A DNA stretch of 64,000 bases. Origin: RPQJ01 sp963706755. GTDB taxonomy: Bacteria; Pseudomonadota; Gammaproteobacteria; Steroidobacterales; Steroidobacteraceae. The position numbers were made by a program, and so were the translations under genes. Below the pieces are notes generated by a model, which saw nothing but the letters and a program-made list of their open reading frames with translations, was not told the DNA's origin and did not search any database. The stretch is taken from assembly GCA_963706755.1 (NCBI GenBank), contig CAVPNH010000019.1:305188-369187 (forward strand). Direction: 5' to 3'. Shown piece after piece: positions 29,499 through 39,072 of the stretch; position 1 is the stretch's first letter, and the number at the start of each line of letters is the position of its first letter.

Positions 29499-30563
29499 AT
29501 GAGACACGGATTCCTGACACTGACTCTGGCTGCGGCTTTTGCGGTGGGAAGCTTCGCGGCGACGCCAGGCCGCGGACTTCCGAAGATCAGGGTCCTGGCC
29601 ACGGGCGGAACCATCGCGGGGGCGCAGGCCAGCGCCACCGACTACGGGTACAAGTCGGGCGCCTATGACGTGAATTCGCTGATCAACGCCGTGCCGAACC
29701 TCGGCAAGCTCGCGGTGATCACCGGCGAGCAGGTTGCCAACATCGGCAGCCAGGACATGAACGACGAGGTGTGGCTCAAGCTCGCGAAGCGCGTCAATGA
29801 GTCGCTCGCGTCTGCGGACGTGGACGGCGTGCTCATCACGCATGGCACCGACACGCTCGAGGAGACGAGCTACTTCCTGACGCTCGTGGTCAAGAGCGAC
29901 AAGCCGGTCGTGATGGTGGGATCGATGCGGCCAGCGACGGCGATCAGCGCCGACGGCCCGGGCAACATCTACAACGGCGTGGCGGTCGTCGCGGACTCGC
30001 GAGCGAAAGGAAAGGGCACGCTGGTCCTGCTGAACGACCAGTTCCACTACGCGCGCAACGTCGTGAAGACCGATACGACTAGCGTCCAGACGTTTGCAAG
30101 CCTGAATCGCGGACCGGCGGGCCTGGTGCACACCGGCACGGTCGAGTGGTTCGAGCCGATGGACAAGAAGATCGGTGCGGCCACGGAGTTCTCCGTGGAA
30201 GGACTCGACAAGCTGCCGCGCGTGGACATCATCTATGCCCACGCGAATATGAGCGCCGACCTGATCGTCGCGGCGGTCAACAATGGCGCCAAGGGCATCG
30301 TCGTGGCCGGCGTCGGCGACGGCAACATGACGACCCCGGCGCTGGAGGCGCTCAAGAAGGCGGCGAAGGCGGGCGTGGTCGTGGTGCGCAGCACGCGCCT
30401 GCCGATGGGGCTCACGCTCCGCAACAACGAGGTCAACGACGACGAGATGGGCTTCGTCGCCTCGGGTGAGCTGAACCCGCCTAAGTCGCGCGTGCTGCTG
30501 CAGCTCGCGCTGACGAAGACCAGCGACCCGAAGCGCATCCAGGCGATGTTCTACGAGTATTGA
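29499..30563 (+). CDS. ansB: Type II L-asparaginase, exported
   Basis: A 354-residue protein with a signal peptide (MRHGFLTLTLAAAFAVGSFA). The two catalytic threonine motifs are present: TGGTIAG near residue 36 and HGTDTLEET near 115. GSMRPATAISADGP and the C-terminal ARVLLQLALTKT-like end fit the periplasmic type II class. Hydrolyses asparagine, and often some glutamine, to aspartate plus ammonia. It is in the same transcriptional direction and 69 bp after the exported glutaminase, so both amides can be deamidated outside the inner membrane. Confidence 0.93.
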   Translation: MRHGFLTLTLAAAFAVGSFAATPGRGLPKIRVLATGGTIAGAQASATDYGYKSGAYDVNSLINAVPNLGKLAVITGEQVANIGSQDMNDEVWLKLAKRVNESLASADVDGVLITHGTDTLEETSYFLTLVVKSDKPVVMVGSMRPATAISADGPGNIYNGVAVVADSRAKGKGTLVLLNDQFHYARNVVKTDTTSVQTFASLNRGPAGLVHTGTVEWFEPMDKKIGAATEFSVEGLDKLPRVDIIYAHANMSADLIVAAVNNGAKGIVVAGVGDGNMTTPALEALKKAAKAGVVVVRSTRLPMGLTLRNNEVNDDEMGFVASGELNPPKSRVLLQLALTKTSDPKRIQAMFYEY

Positions 30564-30614
30564 TCAGGCGTAGTATGAGTGTGGCACCCAGTTCAGGCGG
30601 CAATGGAGAACGTC

Positions 30615-31433
30615 ATGGCCGGTCAGAAGAAGAAGGTAAAGTCGGTTGCCCCCGCTGCCGCCGAACCGCTGGGTAGAAAGGAATACGAGAAGAAGCTCAA
30701 GAAGCTCCACGTGGAGCTCGTGAAGCTCCAGCAGTGGGTGGTGCACAAGGGACTCAAGGTCTGCATCGTCTTCGAAGGGCGTGACGGCGCCGGCAAGGGC
30801 GGCACGATCAAGGCGATCACCGAGCGGGTGAGCCCGCGCGTCTTCAGGGTCATCGCGCTGCCCTCGCCGACCGAGCGCGAGAAATCGCAGATGTACGCGC
30901 AGCGCTACCTGCCGCACCTGCCGGCCGCGGGCGAGGTCGTGATCTTCGACCGCAGCTGGTACAACCGCGCCGGCGTCGAGCGCGTGATGGGTTTCTGTAC
31001 CGAGGAACAGGCGACCGGATTCCTGGAAGTCGTGCCGCTGTTCGAGAAGCTGATGGTCAAGTCCGGAATCATCCTGCTCAAGTACTGGCTGGAGGTCAGC
31101 CCCGAGGAGCAGGCGCGCCGGCTGGAGGCGCGCATCGACGACGGCCGCAAGACCTGGAAGCTCTCGCCCATGGACGTGAAGTCCTACGACCGCTGGGACG
31201 ACTACACGAAGGCGCGCGACGAGATGTTCGCCGCCACCGATTCGGATTCGGCGCCATGGTTCGTGGCAAGGTCCGAGGACAAGAAGCGCGTGCGCCTGAA
31301 CGTGATCAGCCACCTGCTCGAACACATCCCCCACAAGACCGTGCCGACCAAGAAGGTCAAGTTGCCCAAGCGCAAGATCGGTCGCTACAAGGCGACCGAG
31401 CACCCGTTCAGGTACGTGCCGGAACGCTTCTGA
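30615..31433 (+). CDS. ppk2: Polyphosphate kinase 2 family protein
   Basis: The start at ATG 30615 (MAGQKKK) is preferred, because GGAG lies 6 bases upstream; ATG 30603 and a GTG further up are weaker. The 272-residue protein has the PPK2 Walker A FEGRDGAGKGGTIK near residue 55 and Walker B VIFDRSWYNRAGVERVMGF near 108, plus KYWLEVSPEEQARRLEARIDD (lid) and a basic C-terminus. It transfers phosphate between polyphosphate and nucleotides; class I enzymes favour NDP to NTP. Cytosolic. Its place between the asparaginase and DUF3300 genes is unexplained. Confidence 0.92.
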   Translation: MAGQKKKVKSVAPAAAEPLGRKEYEKKLKKLHVELVKLQQWVVHKGLKVCIVFEGRDGAGKGGTIKAITERVSPRVFRVIALPSPTEREKSQMYAQRYLPHLPAAGEVVIFDRSWYNRAGVERVMGFCTEEQATGFLEVVPLFEKLMVKSGIILLKYWLEVSPEEQARRLEARIDDGRKTWKLSPMDVKSYDRWDDYTKARDEMFAATDSDSAPWFVARSEDKKRVRLNVISHLLEHIPHKTVPTKKVKLPKRKIGRYKATEHPFRYVPERF

Positions 31434-31499
31434 CCAGGAGTCGGCAGGCTGCATATGGCCGGTTGCCCGGCCACCGCAATGGATAAGGAGCCCCACTCA

Positions 31500-32744
31500 A
31501 TGAAGCCAAAGACGGCGACGTTTCGACCGCTGGGTCCCGCCCTGTATGGCCTGCTGGCGTTCTGCGGCACGATCCTGTTCGTGCCCGGACCAGGTGCGCT
31601 TCTCGCCCAGCAGGCAAGCGAGGCCGGCGCGGTCCAGGAGACGGCGGCCCTGCTCCCGCCGGCGCAGCTCGAGTCGCTCGTGGCTCCGATCGCCCTCTAT
31701 CCGGACGCGCTTCTCGCCCAGACGCTCGTCGCCTCAACGTACCCGCTGGAGATCATTCAGCTGCAGCAGTGGCTGGCGAAGAACCCGGGCCTCAAGGACA
31801 AGGCGCTGGCGGATGCAGTCGCCAAGCAGCCTTGGGATCCGAGCGTGCAGTCGATGGCGGCGATTCCCGACGTGGTGAAGCGACTCGCCGACGACATCCA
31901 GTGGACCACCGAACTCGGGAACGCATTTCTCGCGCAGCAGGGCGACGTGATGGACGCCGTCCAGCGCATGCGAACCAAGGCCATGGACAAGGGCGCACTC
32001 GCGTCCAACGAGCAGCAGAAGGTTGCGACGGAGACGACGGGCGGCACGACGGTGATCATCGTCGAGTCCGCGAATCCGGAGGTCGTCTATGTACCAACCT
32101 ACAGCCCGACGGTCGTCTACGGCGCCCCCGTGTATCCGTATCCACCGATCTATTACCCCTACTACCCGCCAGGTGCGGCATTCGTGTCGTTCACGTTCGG
32201 TGTCATGGTCGGCGCGGCGTGGGGCGGCTACTGCTGCGGCATGGGCTGGGGCCACAACGACATCGACATCAACGTGAACAACAACTTCAACCGTAACAAT
32301 GTGAACAGGGGACAAGGCAGCGGCGGCAAGTGGCAGCACGACCCGCAGCATCGCGGGGGCGCCCCCTACTCGGACCGGGCGACGGCGAACAAGTACGGCG
32401 GGACGGCGCGCGGCGATTCGCTGAGCAACCGGCAGGCGAGCGCACGTCAGCCGGGCGGCAGCAGCGGAAACTTCGCGGGCAACACGGGTACGGCAGGGCG
32501 TTCTCCCGGGGATTCGGGGGCGCGTACGGGTACGCCGAGCACGATGGATCGTGGTGCGGGCAGTGCCGGGGATTACCGCAGCAGCGGAGCCCAGCCCAGC
32601 GGACGCGACGCCGGTGGTAGCAGCCGACCCAATAGTGGCTTCAGTGGCGGTTCGAGTGGCTACAGCGGCAGCAGTGCCCGGGCAAGCAGCTCGCGCGGCG
32701 CATCCAGCATGGGCGGGCGCAGCGGCGGCGGACGCCGGAGGTGA
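31500..32744 (+). CDS. DUF3300 secreted protein with Gly/Ser/Arg-rich tail
   Basis: ATG 31500 has a strong AAGGAG site; upstream in-frame starts lack one. After a signal peptide (cleavage near ALLAQQ) comes the DUF3300 domain: LESLVAPIALYPDALLAQTLVAS, QWLAKNPGLKDKAL, WDPSVQSMAAIPDVV and EVVYVPTYSPTVVYG, then a Tyr/Pro-rich stretch and a membrane-like Gly/Ala segment (about residues 230-250). The last 150 residues are low-complexity Gly/Ser/Asn/Arg. Function unknown; probably periplasmic or surface-exposed. It is 5 bp upstream of DUF2950, its frequent genomic partner. Confidence 0.88.
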   Translation: MKPKTATFRPLGPALYGLLAFCGTILFVPGPGALLAQQASEAGAVQETAALLPPAQLESLVAPIALYPDALLAQTLVASTYPLEIIQLQQWLAKNPGLKDKALADAVAKQPWDPSVQSMAAIPDVVKRLADDIQWTTELGNAFLAQQGDVMDAVQRMRTKAMDKGALASNEQQKVATETTGGTTVIIVESANPEVVYVPTYSPTVVYGAPVYPYPPIYYPYYPPGAAFVSFTFGVMVGAAWGGYCCGMGWGHNDIDINVNNNFNRNNVNRGQGSGGKWQHDPQHRGGAPYSDRATANKYGGTARGDSLSNRQASARQPGGSSGNFAGNTGTAGRSPGDSGARTGTPSTMDRGAGSAGDYRSSGAQPSGRDAGGSSRPNSGFSGGSSGYSGSSARASSSRGASSMGGRSGGGRRR

Positions 32745-32749
32745 CAGCG

Positions 32750-33745
32750 ATGAATATCAATCCGGGAAATCGCGCGCCGTTACAGGTCGGTGGCAGGGCA
32801 TCGGGCTTCGGGGCCTGCGTCGCGATCGCATGCGGCCTTCTGCTGTCGCCGGTGTTGCGCGCCGCAGAGACCTCGCTCGCAGTGCCACCGGCCTCGGCAG
32901 TCCGGCAGACGACTTTCAAGACGCCCGAGGAAGCGAGCGAGGCGCTGATCCTCGCCGCCGGGCAATTCGACGTCGCAGCGATGGTGGCGATACTCGGGAC
33001 CGATGGCGAAGACCTCGTGGTTACTGACGACCCGGTGCAGGACCGGAACAACGCCGGCGATTTTGCGGAGCAGGCCCGGGTGAAGACTCGTGTCGTGCGC
33101 GATTCCGCGGACCCGCGCGTCGCCAACCTGTTCGTGGGGGCCGAGGACTGGCCGATGCCCATTCCAATCGTCGAGGAGGGGGGCAGGTGGCGGTTCGATT
33201 CTGCGGCGGGGCGCACCGAGATTCTCTATCGCCGGATCGGCCGGAACGAGCTCGATGCCATCGAGTCGTGCCATGGGTACGTGGCGGCACAGCATGAATA
33301 TGCCCTCGAGAGACACGATGGCTCGATGGTCAATCAATACGCGCAGCGGGTCATCAGCACGCCCGGCAAGCAGGACGGCCTGGTGTGGCGTGACGCCGAC
33401 GGGTCGCTTCACGGTCCGATCTCGGAAGGGCTCGCACGGGTCCTGGCCGAGGGTTACACGAAGCAATACGATCCCGTGCACGGCTACTACTTCAAGATCC
33501 TCAAGGGCCAGGGTCCGGCCGCGCCACTCGGCGAAATGGATTACGTCGTCAAGGGCGTGATGATCGGCGGCTTTGCCCTGGTCGCCGCGCCTGCAGAGTA
33601 CGAGGTCACGGGCGTGAAGACCTTCATCGTGAGCAACGACGGGGTCGTCTATGAGAAGGACTTTGGCGCCGCGACGCTGGAGCAGTTCCGTAAGATGGAA
33701 CTCTTCAACCCGGACTCGAGCTGGGAACCCGTGGCGAGCCCATGA
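32750..33745 (+). CDS. DUF2950 exported protein
   Basis: A 331-residue protein from ATG 32750, with a GGAGG site. The signal peptide ends near VLRAAE (residue 39). Domain landmarks: FKTPEEASEALILAAGQFD, DGEDLVVTDDPVQDRNNAG, WPMPIPIVEEGGRWRFDSAAG and HGYYFKILKGQGPAAPLG. The family has no assigned activity. It is paired with DUF3300 upstream, and its stop overlaps the AspT start (ATGA at 33742-33745), so the antiporter and this pair are translationally linked. Confidence 0.88.
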   Translation: MNINPGNRAPLQVGGRASGFGACVAIACGLLLSPVLRAAETSLAVPPASAVRQTTFKTPEEASEALILAAGQFDVAAMVAILGTDGEDLVVTDDPVQDRNNAGDFAEQARVKTRVVRDSADPRVANLFVGAEDWPMPIPIVEEGGRWRFDSAAGRTEILYRRIGRNELDAIESCHGYVAAQHEYALERHDGSMVNQYAQRVISTPGKQDGLVWRDADGSLHGPISEGLARVLAEGYTKQYDPVHGYYFKILKGQGPAAPLGEMDYVVKGVMIGGFALVAAPAEYEVTGVKTFIVSNDGVVYEKDFGAATLEQFRKMELFNPDSSWEPVASP

Positions 33746-35442
33746 TGCAGGTACTGCGTGAACTGCTGACGGCGCACCCGGAAATCGCATTCTTCCTGGT
33801 GCTGGGGCTCGGCTACCTGCTGGGCAAGCTGGCACTCGGCGGTTTCAAGCTGGGCGCCGTCACCGGCACGCTGCTCGCCGGAGTCCTCGTCGGCCAGCTT
33901 GGCGTCACGCTGTCGAACGAGGTCAAGCAGTGTTTCTTCCTGCTGTTCCTGTTCTCGATCGGATTCCGGACGGGCCCGCAGTTCTTCCGCGGGCTCCGGC
34001 AGGACGGACTGCAGCACGCGGCGCTGGCCGCGATCGTGGCCACCACCGGGCTGGTCGTCGCCTGGCTCGTCGCGGAGGGCTTCGGCTATGACCCCGGGAC
34101 CGCCGCGGGCCTCGTCGCCGGCTCGCTCACCGAGTCGGCCGCCATCGGCACCGCGATGGACGCGATCGCGCGCCTGGGCGCGTCGGAAGAGGCGCGCAGC
34201 GTGATGACCAACAATGTCCCGGTGGCATTCGCCGTGACTTACCTGGTCGGCGTAGTTGGTGCCGCCTGGTTCCTGGCTCAGGTGGCGCCCCGCATCATGA
34301 GAGTGGACCTCGCGGAGGAGTGCAGGAAGCTCGAGGCAGAGATGCACGGAGATTCGCCGCCGCAGGCGTCCGCGCGGCAGGAATTCGAATTTCGTGCCTA
34401 CGCCATCGATCCCGGCTCGCAGTGGGTGGGCCGCAAGCCCGCGGACCTGGAGTCAGCGGAGGTCGGCGCCCGGATATTCGTCGAGCGGCTGCGCCGGCAT
34501 GGGCAACTCCTTGAACTCGGCGAGATCAAGGCGTTGCAGGTCGGGGACGTCGTTGCCGTCTCGGGGCCGCGGGCAGTGCTCGTGGAGTCGCTCGAGGCGC
34601 CGGGCAGCGGACTGCGGGAAACGGACGATCGCGAGCTGCTCGAGCTGACGAGCGAAGTGGTCGAAGTCGTCGTTACGAACTCCGGGATCGACGGCAAGGT
34701 GCTGGCGGACCTCGCCCGGGAGGAGGCGGCTCGCGGCGTCTTCCTGCGACGCATGACGAGGGCGGGCATGGCCATCGGCACGCTCCCTGACACCCGCGTG
34801 CATCGCGGCGACGTCCTGACCATCATTGGATCCGCGGCCAACGTCACTCGCGCCATCGAATACTTCGGCGTGGCCGACCGCGCGACGGATGCGACGGACA
34901 TGTTCGTCGTCGCCACGGGCATCGTTGCCGGCGCCCTGATCGGGCTGCCGGCGCTCAACATCGCCGGCGTCGAGATCGGGCTCAGCCTGCCGGTCGGCGT
35001 GCTGCTGGGCGGCCTGGTCTGCGGCTGGCTGCGATCGGTGCGGCCGCTCTGGTTCGGTCGCATTCCGGGCGCGACGCTGTGGGTCTTCGAGTCCATCGGG
35101 CTCACGGGATTCGTGGCCGTGGTCGGCCTGAACGCGGGCCCGGATTTCGTCACGGGCCTCCAGACCAGCGGACCGAGCCTGGTGCTGGCCGGGGCGGTGA
35201 CGGTGATGGCTTCGCTGCTGGTCGGCGTACTGGTGGGCCGATGGGTGTTCAAGATGCACCCCGGCGTCCTGCTCGGCGTCTGCGCGGGAGCCTGCACGGC
35301 AACCCCAGCCCTGGCGGCGATCCAGGAAACGGCGCGCAGCGCCGTGCCGTCGATCGGCTACGGAGTGGCTTACGCCGTCGGCAACGTGCTGCTTGCGATC
35401 TGGGGCACCGCGATCGTGCTGCTCACTTACGGCGGCGGTTGA
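33742..35442 (+). CDS. AspT-family aspartate:alanine-type antiporter
   Basis: A 566-residue inner-membrane protein. Two Asp-Al_Ex membrane halves of five or six helices each (about residues 10-190 and 385-560) flank two soluble TrkA-C/RCK_C-type domains (QEFEFRAYAIDPGSQWVGRK, and EVVEVVVTNSGIDGK). The repeated SxTxSAA/GxxTATPAL motifs (GSLTESAAIGTAMD near 133; GACTATPALAAIQE near 514) are the AspT signature. These carriers exchange aspartate for alanine, or related acids. It would import the aspartate released by the exported asparaginase of the same run (inference). Confidence 0.88.
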   Translation: MMQVLRELLTAHPEIAFFLVLGLGYLLGKLALGGFKLGAVTGTLLAGVLVGQLGVTLSNEVKQCFFLLFLFSIGFRTGPQFFRGLRQDGLQHAALAAIVATTGLVVAWLVAEGFGYDPGTAAGLVAGSLTESAAIGTAMDAIARLGASEEARSVMTNNVPVAFAVTYLVGVVGAAWFLAQVAPRIMRVDLAEECRKLEAEMHGDSPPQASARQEFEFRAYAIDPGSQWVGRKPADLESAEVGARIFVERLRRHGQLLELGEIKALQVGDVVAVSGPRAVLVESLEAPGSGLRETDDRELLELTSEVVEVVVTNSGIDGKVLADLAREEAARGVFLRRMTRAGMAIGTLPDTRVHRGDVLTIIGSAANVTRAIEYFGVADRATDATDMFVVATGIVAGALIGLPALNIAGVEIGLSLPVGVLLGGLVCGWLRSVRPLWFGRIPGATLWVFESIGLTGFVAVVGLNAGPDFVTGLQTSGPSLVLAGAVTVMASLLVGVLVGRWVFKMHPGVLLGVCAGACTATPALAAIQETARSAVPSIGYGVAYAVGNVLLAIWGTAIVLLTYGGG

Positions 35443-35457
35443 CGCCGTGCCGCCCGG

Positions 35458-37152
35458 TCAGGAACCGGCGGTCGCCGACGTGCCGCCCGCCGCCGCACGC
35501 ATCGCCTGGTAGCGATCAATCGCCGCACGCGCATTGAACAGCATTCGCTCGCGGCCGAGTCGCTGGTCCAGCCCGCCATTGCGCACGACTTCGAGCACCC
35601 GGGGGTTCAAGCCGGCCAGCCAGATCGTGGCGCCGCGATCCGACGCGCGCTTCTCGCTCTCCATGAGCATCTGCAGCGCCGAGTACTCGAGGTCGGGCAC
35701 CCGGCTCAGGTCCAGCGTGAGCACTTTCGGCTTGTATTGCGCAACCAGTTCGCCGATCTGGTCCGCCACGTTCTGTGCGTTGACGAAAAACAGCCGCCCC
35801 TCCGGGCGCAGGATCAGCAGGCCGTCAAACGTCTCGTCGTCCGGGTGCTCGGGCGAGATCGGCCGGAGGACGTCGGTACCGCGCTTGCGGCCGATGACGT
35901 AGACGCGCGGGTTGGCGGCCTGGCTGGCCAGGCCGATCATCGACACGATGATCGCCACCACGATGCCTTTCAACGTGCCGAACAGGAGCACGCCGAGGCA
36001 GGCCACCATCGCCCAGCGGAACTCCATCGTGCGTACCCGGCGGATGTTGCGGAACTCCGCGGGTTGGATCAGGCCGACCGAATAGACGATCACGACCGCG
36101 GCGAGCGTGGCGTTCGGCATCAGGCCCAGCAGAGGTGCGAGCAACAGCATGGTGGCGACCGCCGCGCCAGCCGTCACGAGCGATGTCTTCTGCGACCCGC
36201 CGCCCGCGGCCCGCACGACCGCGGTCTGCGAGGTGCCGCCGCCCGCCGGCATAGCGCCGGTCAGCGCGCCACCGAGGTTGGCCGCTCCGGTTGCAAGCAG
36301 TTCGCGGTTGGCGTTGATCACGGGGTCGGCCGGCCTCGCGAACGCGCGCCCTGCTGCGATCGACTCCGTGAAGCTCATCAGTGCCATGCCGAGTGCGCCC
36401 GGAGCCAGCGCGGCGACGAGCGCGAGGTCGGGCATCGTGAGCGCAGGGAATCCCTGTGGGATCAGGCCGACGATCGAGACGCCCCGGGCATTCAGGCCGA
36501 GGTACCACGACGCAGCGATGGCCCCGCCGATCGCGACCAGCGGCGCAGGGGCACGCGGCCACAGGCGCTCCACGCCGACCAGCACGAGCAGGGTCGCCGC
36601 AGCCACTGCCAGCGTGGTGAGCGAGGTCCCGGGTACGTGTTGCACGACGCTGAGCAGGTCATGAAAGAAACCCTGCTTCACGATGTGGAGTCCCAGTAGC
36701 TTCGGCACCTGGTCGAGAACGATCACGAGGCCGATCCCGGCCTTGAACCCTGTCAGCACGGGCGCTGAAATGAACGTGGCCACGAACCCGAGGCGCAACA
36801 CCGATGCCAGTATCAGGAGCGCGCCCACCATGGCGGTCAACGTCGCGGTGGCCGTGATCAACTTCGCGGGGTCGCCGTCCGGCACGACGAGGCCGAGCTG
36901 CGTGCCGGCGAGGATTGCCAGCGTCGTCGTCGAGCTCACGCTCAGGACCCGCGACGTGCCGAGCAGTGCGTAGATGACCATCGGGATGAAGGCGGTATAG
37001 AGGCCGACCTCGACGGGCAGGCCGGCCACGGTCGCGTAGGCCATGGCCTTGGGCAGCACCACCGCGGCGGCCGTCAGGCCGGCGATGATGTCGAGACGAA
37101 ACGTCGGGGTGCCGGGCGGGGTCGCGGTCGGTGCGTTGGAGTGATGGGTCAC
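35458..37152 (-). CDS. SulP-family anion transporter with STAS domain
   Basis: A 564-residue protein: Sulfate_transp domain (RLDIIAGLTAAAVVLPKAMAYATVAGLPVEVGLYTAF at the start; GAMPAGGGTSQTAVVRAAGG near 305) and a C-terminal STAS domain (LTLDLSRVPDLEYSALQML near 490, with the conserved D-x-S/x-Y region). Fourteen membrane segments expected. Substrate could be sulfate, bicarbonate or a C4-dicarboxylate; it is not resolvable. It is convergent with the AspT gene, with 15 bp between stops, and no terminator is visible in that gap. Confidence 0.92.
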   Translation of the reverse strand: MTHHSNAPTATPPGTPTFRLDIIAGLTAAAVVLPKAMAYATVAGLPVEVGLYTAFIPMVIYALLGTSRVLSVSSTTTLAILAGTQLGLVVPDGDPAKLITATATLTAMVGALLILASVLRLGFVATFISAPVLTGFKAGIGLVIVLDQVPKLLGLHIVKQGFFHDLLSVVQHVPGTSLTTLAVAAATLLVLVGVERLWPRAPAPLVAIGGAIAASWYLGLNARGVSIVGLIPQGFPALTMPDLALVAALAPGALGMALMSFTESIAAGRAFARPADPVINANRELLATGAANLGGALTGAMPAGGGTSQTAVVRAAGGGSQKTSLVTAGAAVATMLLLAPLLGLMPNATLAAVVIVYSVGLIQPAEFRNIRRVRTMEFRWAMVACLGVLLFGTLKGIVVAIIVSMIGLASQAANPRVYVIGRKRGTDVLRPISPEHPDDETFDGLLILRPEGRLFFVNAQNVADQIGELVAQYKPKVLTLDLSRVPDLEYSALQMLMESEKRASDRGATIWLAGLNPRVLEVVRNGGLDQRLGRERMLFNARAAIDRYQAMRAAAGGTSATAGS

Positions 37153-37344
37153 GGTTGCCTGCCTCCGATGCTACGTTGACTGCCCCACAGGTTCGTCCGC
37201 CCGTGCGCACGAAGGCCCGGCCATGCGCTGCATCGCTTTTGCCGGGACACCTTGCAGGATGTGAATATACGCGCTCGGTCCCGTGTCATCTCGGCGGAGT
37301 TGCGGCTCGTCGGTCGGATCGCTGCACTCTTTGGCGCCGCCGAT

Positions 37345-38028
37345 CTACCGCCGCTGTGGCAGGGATTCGCCGACCGCTTCTGCATCGTGCACGAGGCCCA
37401 GCCCGACAGCCTCGTCCGCGGTGAGCTCGCGAATCGTGTCGTGCGGGACCTTCGACATGATCATCACGAGTTCTTCGCTGATGCCCATTTCGGCGAGGTA
37501 ATCCGACGTCTGCCCCGATACGAAATTCTGGAAGTCCGTCTCGTCGGGCAGGGGCACGCTGTTCTCCGCACGGTGCACGCCCAGCACCGAGCCCGGTTCC
37601 AGCGATCGACGCACGCCGCCCGCATAGGCGATCGGACAGGCGCTGTAGCAGTGACCGGCCCGGGGCAGCACGCCATCGGGCGAACGCACGCCGACACTGG
37701 TCGCGAAGCGCCGCTCCCTGAGCATGCGCCCGAGGGCCATGGCCTCGACCACGTGGCCGCCCGGCGAGTCGAGGTACACCAGCGCGCTGCGGACCCGTTG
37801 ACCGTCGAGCGCCCGCTCGAGGCGCGCGGTCGCCCCGGTGTCGATGTAGCCCTCGAGGTACACGAGCCAGCGGTGGTCGGAGGCGTCGCGGCCGCCGTAG
37901 CCCGGCGCCTCCATGGTGATGCGCAGATAAACGGTGCCAGGCACCGATTTTCCGGCGGCGACCGATGTGTTGCCCCAGGCGATGGACAGCATCAGTACCG
38001 CCAGGGACCATCGTGACTCGATCAGCAT
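37345..38028 (-). CDS. ClpP/crotonase-fold exported protein (COG3904-like)
   Basis: A 227-residue protein with an N-terminal signal peptide (MLIESRWSLAVLMLSIAWG...VAAG). ALVYLDSPGGHVVEAMALGRMLRERRF carries the ClpP/SppA-fold oxyanion glycines. CYSACPIAYAGG places Ser and Cys where the catalytic serine of ClpP-like proteases would sit. The later GISEELVMIMSKVPHDTIRELTADEAVGLGLV is the family's C-terminal helix. It may be a periplasmic protease or an inactive relative. It has no close operon partner; it is divergent from the crotonase at 38083, with 54 bp between. Confidence 0.8.
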   Translation of the reverse strand: MLIESRWSLAVLMLSIAWGNTSVAAGKSVPGTVYLRITMEAPGYGGRDASDHRWLVYLEGYIDTGATARLERALDGQRVRSALVYLDSPGGHVVEAMALGRMLRERRFATSVGVRSPDGVLPRAGHCYSACPIAYAGGVRRSLEPGSVLGVHRAENSVPLPDETDFQNFVSGQTSDYLAEMGISEELVMIMSKVPHDTIRELTADEAVGLGLVHDAEAVGESLPQRR

Positions 38029-38082
38029 GCCGGCCGATTCTGCGGCATCATTGACCGGTCAGTCACGGCGAGGAATTCCGAC

Positions 38083-38859
38083 ATGGACATCGAGGTCGAA
38101 CGGCGGGATCACCTGCTCGTCATGGGCGTGCGCCGCCCGGCGAAGATGAACGCACTCAGCCGCGATATGTTCCACGCGCTCGCGCGGGCGTTTCATCAGC
38201 TCGAGCATGATCCAGAGCTGTGGGTCGGCGTGATCTGGGCCGAAGGCTTGCACTTCACCTCGGGAGTGGACCTCGGCGACTGGGCCGAAGCGTTCGCGGC
38301 AGGGTCCCCGTTCCCGATCGGCGAGAACGAGATCGACCCGTTCTCGATGAGCGGTCCTCGCATGTCGAAGCCGCTCGTGATCGCCGTGCAGGGTCGCTGC
38401 TACACCTGGGGTTGGGAATTGCTGCTCAACACTGATTTGCGCGTCGCCGCCAGCGACACGCGCTTCGCGATGCTCGAGGTCAGGCGGGGCTTCTACGCCT
38501 GCGGCGGCGCGACACTGCGGCTGCCGAAGGAAATCGGCTGGGCCAACGCGCAGCGCTACCTGCTCACGGGCGACGAGCTCGGCGCGGAGGACGCATACAG
38601 GCTCGGGCTCGTGCAGGAAGTCTGCGCGCCGGGCAAACAGCTGGAGGCGGCGCTCGCACTTGCCTCCCGCGTCGCGAAGGCGGCACCGCTCGGCGTGCAG
38701 GGCAGCCTGCGCTCGTCGCGCACCTGCGCGCTCGAGGGCGAAGCGGCGGCGATCGACGTCACGTTCCGCGGCATGGCGGACGTGATGCGCAGCGAGGACG
38801 CGGCCGAAGGGGTGCGCTCGTTCGTGGAGCGTCGCGAGGCCGTGTTCCGTGGCAGATAG
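38083..38859 (+). CDS. Enoyl-CoA hydratase/isomerase (crotonase) family protein
   Basis: A 258-residue protein with the crotonase pattern: RPAKMNALSRDMFHALARAF, FTSGVDLGDW (oxyanion hole), KPLVIAVQGRCYTWGWELLL (second oxyanion loop, with Trp-Gly in place of the more common Ala-Gly-Gly-Gly) and FAMLEVRRGFYACGGATLRLPKEIG, which supplies a possible catalytic Glu. It could fill the missing hydratase step of the acyl-CoA operon at 5-11.5 kb, although it is far away. Activity (hydratase or isomerase) is unclear. Confidence 0.88.
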   Translation: MDIEVERRDHLLVMGVRRPAKMNALSRDMFHALARAFHQLEHDPELWVGVIWAEGLHFTSGVDLGDWAEAFAAGSPFPIGENEIDPFSMSGPRMSKPLVIAVQGRCYTWGWELLLNTDLRVAASDTRFAMLEVRRGFYACGGATLRLPKEIGWANAQRYLLTGDELGAEDAYRLGLVQEVCAPGKQLEAALALASRVAKAAPLGVQGSLRSSRTCALEGEAAAIDVTFRGMADVMRSEDAAEGVRSFVERREAVFRGR

Positions 38860-39072
38860 GACGGCGTGGCGCCGGCCATCCGGTTGCGTTGCCCAGGGTC
38901 CGGCGCCTGCGCCGACCGTCACATTTCTGGCAAATTCCGCGATCGACGGCGAACAAAGCCGCCGGGGTGCTGTCTACTTGCTTGAGACGACTGCTGGTTC
39001 GTGAGCGGTCAGGGGTCTTTTCCCGTTCCACTGCAGGTCCGCGGCGCAGGTCGCATTACCGGAGAGCAGAAG

